Assembly (NCBI GenBank): GCA_016787135.1
Contig: JAEUVK010000169.1
Span: forward strand, 1 to 43,588
Reading direction: 5' to 3'
Length of the DNA: 43,588 bases
DNA from: Chitinophagaceae bacterium
Lineage (GTDB): Bacteria > Bacteroidota > Bacteroidia > Chitinophagales > Chitinophagaceae
The notes beneath the pieces were generated by a model that saw only the letters and a list, made by a program, of their open reading frames with translations, had not been told where the DNA came from and did not search any database. Within the stretch, counting starts at the first letter, position 1; each line of letters starts with the position of its first letter. The translations under genes were made by a program, and so were the position numbers. Shown piece after piece: positions 16,062 through 24,472 of this stretch.

Positions 16062-18347
16062 ATGCGACTATTATGTGTAATAGGAATATGTGTGATGCTG
16101 ACCGGTGGTCTCCGGGCGCAGCAACGTCATGGCATAGTACTGAATGAAGCTACCCGGGAACCGGTACCCGATGCTGTTATTTCTGTCAGAGGGTCTGTTG
16201 CAGGGACATCCAGTGATGCGAAAGGGAAATTCAATATTGATAACATAAGCGATACACTCAGCGTTTCTGCTATTGGCTTTTTACCCAAATGCGTCCTGCC
16301 TGGTACAAAAGATCCTATTGTTATTACTTTGACTCCCCTTGAAAAGGAACTGGATGCGGTGGTGGTGAGCGGGACCATGAGGCCCGTTAAGAAATTGGAA
16401 AGCCCTGTTTCTGTTGAAGTATATACTCCGCAGTTCTTTAAAAAAAATCCGGCCCCTTCGCTGTTCGAATCGCTGCAAAATATAAATGGAGTTCGGCCAC
16501 AACTGAACTGCAGCGTCTGCAATACCGGCGATATACATATCAATGGCCTGGAAGGCCCTTATACCATGGTGACGATCGATGGGATGCCGATCGTCAGCAG
16601 CCTGGCGTCGGTGTACGGATTGTTTGGTATTCCCACTCAATTAATAGACCGTGTAGAAATTGTAAAAGGACCTGCTTCTGGTCTATACGGTTCGGAAGCT
16701 ATTGGCGGGCTGATCAACATCATTACCCGGTCTCCGGAAAAAGCTCCTTTGTTTACGGCTAATTTCATGACCACAGGCTGGCTGGAACATAATTTTGATG
16801 CAGGAGTAAAATTCAAAGCAGGTAAAAAGACTGTTTCATTACTTGGGGTCAATTATTATAACTACCAGCATCCGCTCGATAAGAACAGTGACCGGTTCAC
16901 AGATGTAACATTACAGCATCGTATTTCTGTATTTGATAAACTGAGTTTTACAAGAAGGAATAACCGGGTTGCTACACTGGTCGGCCGTTATTTTTATGAG
17001 GACCGGTGGGGAGGAGATATGCGCTGGAATAAAAGTTTCAGGGGAACTGACAGTATCTATGGCGAGAGTATCTATACTAATAGGTGGGAGTTGATCGGTA
17101 ATTATCAATTGCCGGTGGAAGAGAAAATACTCTTTTCTTTTTCGGCCACCGGGCATGACCAGAACTCATACTATGGAGCGACCCCATACATGGGTAAACA
17201 AAAGATTGTTTTCGGTCAGTTGAACTGGGATAAAGCTATCGGAACAGGTCATAATCTTTTATCCGGTGCTGTTTTACGGTATAACTATTATGATGACAAC
17301 TCAACTGCCACCATTGATACGTTGACAGGAAAGAGCCGGCCGGATAAATACCTGATCCCCGGCATCTATTTGCAGGATGAATGGAAACTCAACTGCAAGC
17401 ATCTTCTGTTGATGGGGCTTCGTTATGATCATCACCCGGTTCATAAAAGTATCTTCACACCCCGGCTTGCCTGGAAATGGTCACTAAAGGAAAAGCAGGT
17501 GTTTCGTCTGAATGCAGGAACAGGTTTCCGTGTGGTAAGTTTATTTACAGAAGAACATGCAGCGCTGACGGGCGCAAGAGTTGTTGAGATCAAGGGGTCG
17601 CTGAAGCCGGAAAGGAGTTACAATGTGAACCTGAATTATACGAATCATTTTCAATGGCAGGGTATTTCTTTAAATATGGATGCATCGGCATGGTATTCTC
17701 ATTTTACCAACCAGATCATCCCTGATTATGATACAGACCCCAATAAAATTATTTACAGTAACCTCGCTGGATATGCTTCATCAAAAGGAGTAACACTTAA
17801 TCTTGAACTGAACAGTGGTAATCGTTTTAAGAGTTTATTGGGAGTTACTTTGCAGGATGTGCAAAAGGTGGAAAAAGACCAGCAGGGAAAAGCAATCAAG
17901 CAACAACTGATGCTGACAGAAAAATGGAGCGGTACATGGGCCGTTACCTATGTTTTTCCGGCAGCAGGTATTACTATTGATTATACGGGTAATGTTTATG
18001 GACCCATGCGATTGCCACTGTTGTCTTCAACTGATCCCCGTCCTGAATTTTCTCCTGTATGGAGCATTCAGAATATACAGCTGACAAAACTGGCCGGCAA
18101 ACAACTGGAATTCTTCGCCGGGATCAAAAACCTGCTGAACTGGACCCCGGCAAGGAATACTCCATTCATTATTGCAAGATCCAACGACCCGTTTGATAAG
18201 AATGTTCAATATGACGTATCCGGAAAAATAATGGCTACTTCCGATAACCCGTATGCGCTGAGTTTTGATCCATCCTATGTGTATGCCCCTAACCAGGGTG
18301 TAAGGATGTTTGCAGGTTTTCGTTATTCGCTTCGAAAGACCCCGTGA
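16062..18347 (+). CDS. TonB-dependent receptor with CxxC plug
   Basis: 761 aa. Signal peptide (1-19, ends LRAQ), carboxypeptidase-D-like domain (about 22-95), plug (about 105-225) with ITIDGMP-type and EIVKGPASGLYGSEAIGGLINI motifs, and a barrel to the C-terminus. The plug carries NCSVCNTGDI (Cys150, Cys153), a Cys pair at a place where most receptors lack Cys. TonB-driven uptake of a metal or metal chelate is likely. Unlike the receptor at 8067 it has no HMA domain. It has its own promoter and palindromic operator, so it is probably controlled separately from the rest of the island. Confidence 0.88.
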   Translation: MRLLCVIGICVMLTGGLRAQQRHGIVLNEATREPVPDAVISVRGSVAGTSSDAKGKFNIDNISDTLSVSAIGFLPKCVLPGTKDPIVITLTPLEKELDAVVVSGTMRPVKKLESPVSVEVYTPQFFKKNPAPSLFESLQNINGVRPQLNCSVCNTGDIHINGLEGPYTMVTIDGMPIVSSLASVYGLFGIPTQLIDRVEIVKGPASGLYGSEAIGGLINIITRSPEKAPLFTANFMTTGWLEHNFDAGVKFKAGKKTVSLLGVNYYNYQHPLDKNSDRFTDVTLQHRISVFDKLSFTRRNNRVATLVGRYFYEDRWGGDMRWNKSFRGTDSIYGESIYTNRWELIGNYQLPVEEKILFSFSATGHDQNSYYGATPYMGKQKIVFGQLNWDKAIGTGHNLLSGAVLRYNYYDDNSTATIDTLTGKSRPDKYLIPGIYLQDEWKLNCKHLLLMGLRYDHHPVHKSIFTPRLAWKWSLKEKQVFRLNAGTGFRVVSLFTEEHAALTGARVVEIKGSLKPERSYNVNLNYTNHFQWQGISLNMDASAWYSHFTNQIIPDYDTDPNKIIYSNLAGYASSKGVTLNLELNSGNRFKSLLGVTLQDVQKVEKDQQGKAIKQQLMLTEKWSGTWAVTYVFPAAGITIDYTGNVYGPMRLPLLSSTDPRPEFSPVWSIQNIQLTKLAGKQLEFFAGIKNLLNWTPARNTPFIIARSNDPFDKNVQYDVSGKIMATSDNPYALSFDPSYVYAPNQGVRMFAGFRYSLRKTP

Positions 18348-18390
18348 TATTTGTCACCCTTTTCAAAATTTGCTTTTGTATCTTTAGCCC

Positions 18391-18777
18391 GTGAAGCGTT
18401 TCGCCGGCATATTACTCGTTTCCGTTTACATGTTCTCTTTCGCAGAGCTGCACAACCTGTTGAAGATACCTGTACTATTTGAACATTTCAAAGAACACAG
18501 GGAGCAGGAACCCGGTATCAGCTTCTGGTCATTCATTCAGCTACATTACCTGGCTCCCATAGTAAAGGACAATGACTTTCAGAAGGATCAGCAACTGCCT
18601 TTTCGTGATGCCGATTGCTGTATAATGACAACTGCAAGCGCTTGTGAATGTCATCATATAGCGCTTGAAATAGATAAACCTGCCGAGATCAGCAAAGAGT
18701 TTCATTTGTTTGATGAGGTCAATAAACCCCAATTTGTATCTTTCGATATCTTCCAGCCTCCCCGTATCGCCTGTTGA
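18391..18777 (+). CDS. Small Cys/His protein preceding the CusA-type pump
   Basis: 128 aa with a GTG start that gives an N-terminal signal or anchor (MKRFAGILLVSVYMFSFAELH). The mature part has FEHFKEHREQEPGISFWSFIQLHY and a Cys/His-rich stretch (DCCIMTTASACECHH, about residues 75-90). Similar small proteins commonly precede CusA-like genes in Bacteroidota; I know no assigned function. It may bind or deliver metal to the pump. A TATCTTTA -7 box (18379-18386) lies 4 bp before the GTG. Confidence 0.65.
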   Translation: MKRFAGILLVSVYMFSFAELHNLLKIPVLFEHFKEHREQEPGISFWSFIQLHYLAPIVKDNDFQKDQQLPFRDADCCIMTTASACECHHIALEIDKPAEISKEFHLFDEVNKPQFVSFDIFQPPRIAC

Positions 18778-18826
18778 TCTATTTTTATCCTTTTTTTCAA
18801 ACTGATTTTCAGATCAAGTAATTTTT

Positions 18827-21800
18827 ATGCTTAATCATATTATCCGCTTTTCCGTCAGGAACAAGCTGATCATTGGGCTATTAGTGCTGGGATTGACAGG
18901 CTGGGGAGCCTATTCATTTACCAGGTTGCCCATTGATGCTGTTCCTGACATAACAAATAACCAGGTGCAGGTGATCACCGTATCACCTTCCTTAGCTGCA
19001 CCTGAAGTAGAACGCCTCATTACCTTTCCTATTGAACAGGCAACGGCTAGTGTGCCCGGAATAATTGAGATCCGTTCCTTTTCCCGGTTCGGGTTATCTC
19101 TTGTCACTATTGTTTTCAATGACAATACTGATGTTTACTGGGCAAGACAACAGGTTTCTGAACGGCTGCAACAGGTAAGATCAGAGATACCTGCTGATGC
19201 GGGTAATCCTGCATTAGGACCTGTTACAACAGGGCTGGGGGAGATATTTCAATATGCAGTAAGGCCAAAGAAAGGTTATGAGAGCAAATATACCCCGACA
19301 GAATTAAGGACCATTCAGGATTGGATCGTTCGCCGCCAGTTGCTGGGTACGCCCGGTGTAGCAGATGTCAGCAGTTTCGGTGGCAACCTGAAACAATATG
19401 AAGTGGCTGTGAACAGTAACCGGCTGAAAAGTATGAATGTTACTGTGGAAGATGTATTTACTGCCTTGCAACAGAACAATCAGAATACAGGCGGCGCTTA
19501 TATTGAAAAAGGCCCGACTGTACTATATATAAGGAGTGAAGGACTGGCAAAAGGTATTGAAGATATCGGGAAGATATTTGTAAAACATACGGAAGCAGGT
19601 ATCCCTGTTTACATTAAAGATGTTGCTGATGTACGCATTGGCAGTGCCGTAAGATATGGGGCGATGTGTTTTAATGATGAAGGTGAAGTGGCCGGTGCAG
19701 TTGTAATGATGCTCAAAGGCAGCAATTCGTCTGCTGTAATAAAAAGTGTAAAAGAGAAAATAAAACAGATCGAAAAGACCTTACCGGAAGGGGTAAAAGT
19801 CGAGCCCTTCCTTGACCGGACAAAGATGGTGAACCATGCTATCGGTACCGTGGAAAAGAACCTGATCGAGGGGGCGCTGATCGTCATTTTCATACTCGTG
19901 GTCTTCCTTGGTAACCTTAGGGCTGGCCTTATCGTCGCTTCTGTTATCCCTCTTTCTATGTTGTTCGCAGTGATCATGATGAATGCATTTGGTGTATCCG
20001 GCAACCTGATGAGTCTTGGTGCACTGGATTTTGGTCTGATAGTGGATGGAGCCGTGATCATTGTAGAGGCGGTGATGCACCGCTTATACCATAGCCGGCA
20101 TTATGCTGTTAATAATAGTGTCACACAGGAGCAAATGAATGAGGAAGTGGAAAGTGCTGCAGGTAAAATGATGAACTCCGCTGTCTTTGGGCAAATAATC
20201 ATTCTCATTGTATATCTGCCGATCCTCGCATTGGTAGGTATTGAGGGAAAGATGTTCAAACCGATGGCGCAAACAGTTTCTTTTGCACTGATAGGGGCTT
20301 TCATTCTTTCGCTTACGTATGTACCAATGGTGACCTCGCTTTTCCTGAGTAAGAAAATGAAGCATAAGGAAAATATTTCTGATAAAATGATGGGCTGGCT
20401 GCAGCGTATGTATGAGCCTGCACTCATAAGAGCATTAGCTTTTCCCAAGCTTATCACTGCAACAGTGATCATCTTCTTTGCCTTTGCCCTGTTTATCCTT
20501 TCCCGTCTGGGTGGTGAATTCATTCCTAAACTGGAGGAAGGTGACTTTGCGGTGGATACAAGATTGCTTACAGGCAGTTCATTGTCTCAGACAATTGAAT
20601 CCACTCAAAAAACGGCAGGCATCTTATTGAAGAGATTCCCGGAAGTGGAAAAGGTGGTAACGAAAATAGGTTCAGGGGAGATACCTACGGATCCCATGCC
20701 CATCGAAGCTTCCGACATGATGGTAATATTGAAAGAGAAAAATGAATGGACATCTGCCAAAACATTTGATGAACTGGCCAATAAAATGAGTAAAGCCCTG
20801 GAAGATGTGCCCGGTGTAACGGCGGGGTTTCAGTATCCCGTCCAGATGCGTTTTAATGAACTAATGACAGGCGCCAGGCAGGATGTGGTGTGTAAGATAT
20901 TCGGCGAAGACCTGGATACATTGGCGGCCTATTCAAAGAAATTAGGGGATGTGGTCAATATGGTGAAAGGCGCCGCTGACCTGTATGTAGAGACAGTAAC
21001 CGGGCTGCCGCAAATTGTGATCAGCTATAACCGGGACGTGATGTCGCATTACCAGTTGCATATCGCTGATGTCAATAAGGTCATTCGTACAGCTTTTGCC
21101 GGGGAGAGTGCCGGTATGGTGTATGAAAATGAAAGAAGGTTTGATCTGGTTGTCCGGCTGAACCAGCAATCAAGAAAAGACCTTACTGATGTGCAAAATA
21201 TTCTTATTGCTACACCGATGGGTACCCAGATCCCATTATACCAGGTGGCTGCTGTTGAGATCAAAGAGGGCCCTAACCAGATACAAAGAGAGGATGCCAA
21301 ACGAAGGATTGTCGTTGGCTTCAATGTGAGAGGAAGAGATGTACAGAGCGTAGTGGATGAGCTTAGTGCTAAAGTAACGGCTCAGCTGAAATTGCCTTCA
21401 GGGTATTATGTGACCTACGGAGGTCAGTTTGAAAATTTGGTACAGGCGAAGAAAAGACTAAGTATTGCATTGCCCATTGCATTGCTGCTTATTTTTATTA
21501 TGCTCTATTTTGCTTTCGGCAAATTAAAATACGGGGTATTGATATTTTCTGCGATCCCGTTATCTGCAATAGGGGGTGTGCTGGCATTATGGATGCGCGG
21601 GATGCCATTCAGCATTTCGGCCGGTGTTGGATTTATTGCATTGTTTGGTGTTGCCGTACTAAATGGTATTGTGCTTATTTCAGAATTCAACCGTTTAAAG
21701 AATCAGGGTATGCATGACCTTAAATTCATTATCATGGAAGGGACAAAAGTCAGGCTCCGTCCTGTATTGATGACAGCATCGGTCGCTTCATTAGGATTTT

Positions 21801-23197
21801 TACCGATGGCGTTAAGCCAGGGCGCCGGTGCCGAAGTGCAACGACCATTGGCAACGGTGGTGATCGGTGGTTTGATCACTGCCACTTTTCTTACGCTGGT
21901 CGTATTGCCTGTATTATATATGTGGCTGGAAAGAGAAAAACCAAAAAAGAGAAGAATAAGACCTGTCGCAGTGTTGTTTTTCTTTATTTCTCTTGCCTCT
22001 TTAGTACAGGGTCAAACTATTGAAGGAAGAAGAATGAAACTGGACGATATGCTGCAGATGGCGGGCAAGCAGAATTTATCCATTCAATCTCTTCAGAAGG
22101 AATCTGCTTATTGGAGGCAAATGCAGACCGCTGTTTTTGAACCAGCGAAAACGGTAGTAGGCGCTGAGTATGGCAATATGAACAGCGTGAACAATGATAC
22201 CCGCTTTACTGTAACGCAGGCTTTCAGTTTTCCTGCTGTGTACAGGAGGCAGAAGGAATTTTACAGCGCCAATGAAAAAGCACAGCTGGCGATGCTCAAC
22301 TTGAAGCAACAGGAGCTGAATAAAGAAATAAAACTTGTGTTCTGGCACATGACTGATCTTTTATCAAGACAAAAGATCTTGTTGCGGCTTGATTCTGTTT
22401 ATAGCCGTTTTTTGAGGGCTGCTGAACTGAAGTTAAAAGCCGGGGAGGCAAATTTGCTGGAAAAAACAACAGCAGAATCGCAGGTTCAGCAATTAAAGAT
22501 CCAGCAGCAGCAATTGCTCAGCGATATTTTGATTGCGCAGCAAAAATTACAATGGTTGCTGAATACGGAGGAGAAGCTGCTGCCGGATGATACGGAAAAC
22601 AATCAGGCATGGCCTGCGATCCCTGATACGGCAGCAATCGCCTATCACCCATTGATGAAATACAGGGAGCAACAAGTAAGCGTGGCAGAAGCGCAGACGG
22701 CTATTGAAAGAAATAAGCTGGCCCCGGATATTTCTGCAGGATATAATAATATGTCTATTGTCGGTTACCAGTCAACTGATGGTATAACACAGAAATATTA
22801 TGGTACAGGCAGCCGCTTCAGCAGTTTCAACCTGTCATTGGGTATCCCGCTATTCGCCAGGGCAGCAAAGAATAAAGTAAAAGCGGGAAAACTCAATGAG
22901 GAAGTAGCTGTAATGAATGTAAAAGTAGCCGATCAGCAATTAAAAAGCCAGTTGTTGCAGCTGACAGAAGAAATGAAAAGGCAACAGTACCTGGTGAATT
23001 ATTACCAGCAACAGGGGTTGGCGCAATCAGAACTGATCATCAGTCATGCCCGGCAAAACTTTGAAAAAGGGCAGATCAGCTACCTGGAATGGACCATGCT
23101 GATGAATAATGCGGTGAATATACAACTGGCAAGACTGGATGCATTGCAAAGACTGAATGTGATCAATACGGAAATTGAATACTTAACCGGAAAATAA
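18827..23197 (+). CDS. cusA: CusA/CzcA-family heavy-metal RND pump fused to a TolC-like outer-membrane factor
   Basis: 1456 aa, about 400 longer than a normal CusA/CzcA (about 1040). Residues 1-1045 are a complete HME-RND pump: N-terminal TM1, periplasmic loops and 12 TMs. TM4 has ALDFGLIVDGAVIIVEA with Asp401, Asp407 and Glu414, the spacing of the proton-relay residues Asp402/Asp408/Glu415 of CzcA. After a basic stretch (EREKPKKRRIRP) comes a signal-peptide-like segment (1047-1063, ending QGQ), then a TolC/OEP-type coiled-coil domain to 1456. So pump and outer-membrane channel are encoded as one chain, as in other Bacteroidota. The pump expels Cu(I)/Ag(I) or divalent metals; the metal cannot be fixed from motifs I can see. 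Confidence 0.92.
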   Translation: MLNHIIRFSVRNKLIIGLLVLGLTGWGAYSFTRLPIDAVPDITNNQVQVITVSPSLAAPEVERLITFPIEQATASVPGIIEIRSFSRFGLSLVTIVFNDNTDVYWARQQVSERLQQVRSEIPADAGNPALGPVTTGLGEIFQYAVRPKKGYESKYTPTELRTIQDWIVRRQLLGTPGVADVSSFGGNLKQYEVAVNSNRLKSMNVTVEDVFTALQQNNQNTGGAYIEKGPTVLYIRSEGLAKGIEDIGKIFVKHTEAGIPVYIKDVADVRIGSAVRYGAMCFNDEGEVAGAVVMMLKGSNSSAVIKSVKEKIKQIEKTLPEGVKVEPFLDRTKMVNHAIGTVEKNLIEGALIVIFILVVFLGNLRAGLIVASVIPLSMLFAVIMMNAFGVSGNLMSLGALDFGLIVDGAVIIVEAVMHRLYHSRHYAVNNSVTQEQMNEEVESAAGKMMNSAVFGQIIILIVYLPILALVGIEGKMFKPMAQTVSFALIGAFILSLTYVPMVTSLFLSKKMKHKENISDKMMGWLQRMYEPALIRALAFPKLITATVIIFFAFALFILSRLGGEFIPKLEEGDFAVDTRLLTGSSLSQTIESTQKTAGILLKRFPEVEKVVTKIGSGEIPTDPMPIEASDMMVILKEKNEWTSAKTFDELANKMSKALEDVPGVTAGFQYPVQMRFNELMTGARQDVVCKIFGEDLDTLAAYSKKLGDVVNMVKGAADLYVETVTGLPQIVISYNRDVMSHYQLHIADVNKVIRTAFAGESAGMVYENERRFDLVVRLNQQSRKDLTDVQNILIATPMGTQIPLYQVAAVEIKEGPNQIQREDAKRRIVVGFNVRGRDVQSVVDELSAKVTAQLKLPSGYYVTYGGQFENLVQAKKRLSIALPIALLLIFIMLYFAFGKLKYGVLIFSAIPLSAIGGVLALWMRGMPFSISAGVGFIALFGVAVLNGIVLISEFNRLKNQGMHDLKFIIMEGTKVRLRPVLMTASVASLGFLPMALSQGAGAEVQRPLATVVIGGLITATFLTLVVLPVLYMWLEREKPKKRRIRPVAVLFFFISLASLVQGQTIEGRRMKLDDMLQMAGKQNLSIQSLQKESAYWRQMQTAVFEPAKTVVGAEYGNMNSVNNDTRFTVTQAFSFPAVYRRQKEFYSANEKAQLAMLNLKQQELNKEIKLVFWHMTDLLSRQKILLRLDSVYSRFLRAAELKLKAGEANLLEKTTAESQVQQLKIQQQQLLSDILIAQQKLQWLLNTEEKLLPDDTENNQAWPAIPDTAAIAYHPLMKYREQQVSVAEAQTAIERNKLAPDISAGYNNMSIVGYQSTDGITQKYYGTGSRFSSFNLSLGIPLFARAAKNKVKAGKLNEEVAVMNVKVADQQLKSQLLQLTEEMKRQQYLVNYYQQQGLAQSELIISHARQNFEKGQISYLEWTMLMNNAVNIQLARLDALQRLNVINTEIEYLTGK

Positions 23198-23202
23198 AAA
23201 TT

Positions 23203-24339
23203 ATGTTAAAGATCCAGATATATGTGGCTGTTATTTTTTTAATGACAGCCTGTTCCTCTGATAAAAAGGAAGCAACAGCAACAAAAGAAATGCAGGCTGA
23301 AGATAAGGTGATGATGACGGATGAACAGGTTCGTAATGCAGGTATTGAAACTGGAACGCCGGTCTTACAGCGTCTGAATACGGAGCTGAAGGTAAATGGA
23401 ATGGTAGACGTACCGCCTCAGAATATTGTATCGGTCAGTTTTCCGATGGGGGGGTATCTGCGTTCAACCAAGCTATTGCCCGGTATGCATGTAAATCGCG
23501 GCGAAGTGATCGCTGTAATCGAGGACCAGGGATTGGTCCAGTTGCAGCAGGATTACCTGGTAGCTGTTACAAGGCTTACATTTCTTGAGCAGGAATTTGA
23601 GCGTCAGAAATTGCTGAACGAAAATAAAGTGAATGCCGATAAGGTATATCAGCAGGCGCAGGCTGATTATGCATCACAAAAAGTGCTGGTAAAGGGATAT
23701 GGCGAAAAGCTTCACCTGATCGGTATCAATCCCGTCAAATTAACAGAAGGCACTATTTCAAGAAGCGTACCCGTTGTTTCCCCTATTAATGGATTTGTGT
23801 CGAGGGTGAATGTCAATATCGGGAAATATGTTACGGCGACGGATGTACTTTTTGAACTGATCAACCCGGATGATATGCACGCCGCGCTGACCATTTTTGA
23901 AAAGGACATCACCAAAGTAAAAATGAAACAGAAAGTAAAGGTGTCTTTTGTTGACGATCCTTCATCTGTGTATGAATGTGAAGTGATCCTCGTTACGAAG
24001 AATGTAGATGAAAGCAGAAGCGCCCTGGTGCATTGTCACTTTGAAACACAGCCCAAAAATCTTCTGCCCGGCATGTTTCTTAATGCATCTATTGGAATAA
24101 GCAGCAATAATGCTCTTACCTTGCCGGAAGAAGCTGTAGTGAGATATGATAATAAACAGTATGTATATGAAGTAATAGGCAAAAATGAATTCAGGATGGT
24201 GGAAGTACAGACAGGCATTTCGGAGAACGGAAGTATCGAAATACGAAAGGAGGATACTGAGTTTGCAAAAAGAAAGTTTGTCACTAAAAATGCCTATGCT
24301 GTTCTGTCAAAAATGAAAAATACAGCAGAGGAAGAATAA
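23203..24339 (+). CDS. cusB: RND efflux periplasmic adaptor (CusB-like) lipoprotein
   Basis: 378 aa, 5 bp after the pump gene. The lipobox MTAC gives Cys17 as the lipid anchor in the inner membrane. Order: barrel-sandwich hybrid halves (about 75-110 and 175-220) around a helical hairpin (about 110-175), then a beta-barrel and a membrane-proximal domain. It links the pump to its outer-membrane channel and, in the CusB family, also hands metal to the pump. No N-terminal Met-rich metal-binding region is obvious beyond MQAEDKVMMTDEQ. A strong terminator follows. Confidence 0.9.
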   Translation: MLKIQIYVAVIFLMTACSSDKKEATATKEMQAEDKVMMTDEQVRNAGIETGTPVLQRLNTELKVNGMVDVPPQNIVSVSFPMGGYLRSTKLLPGMHVNRGEVIAVIEDQGLVQLQQDYLVAVTRLTFLEQEFERQKLLNENKVNADKVYQQAQADYASQKVLVKGYGEKLHLIGINPVKLTEGTISRSVPVVSPINGFVSRVNVNIGKYVTATDVLFELINPDDMHAALTIFEKDITKVKMKQKVKVSFVDDPSSVYECEVILVTKNVDESRSALVHCHFETQPKNLLPGMFLNASIGISSNNALTLPEEAVVRYDNKQYVYEVIGKNEFRMVEVQTGISENGSIEIRKEDTEFAKRKFVTKNAYAVLSKMKNTAEEE

Positions 24340-24361
24340 AGTATAAGGGACTGCAGTATTG

Positions 24362-24392
24362 AGCTGTCCTGAAGATGCAGGACAGCTTTTTT
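24362..24392 (+). terminator. Rho-independent terminator at the end of the metal island
   Basis: A perfect 10-bp stem (24362-24371 with 24378-24387), 6-base loop and a T6 run. It ends the cusAB unit 22 bp after the adaptor stop. Confidence 0.85.
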
Positions 24393-24442
24393 ATTACCGG
24401 TTTTGTGGCAAAAAACAAATTTTTTTCTTTTGAACCTACCTT

Positions 24443-24450
24443 TACATTTG
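24443..24450 (+). promoter_or_regulatory. -7 box upstream of tex
   Basis: TACATTTG fits TAnnTTTG and lies 22 bp before the tex ATG. No -33 TTG at normal spacing. Confidence 0.45.
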
Positions 24451-24472
24451 CTGCCCGAAATCAAAATGACCT

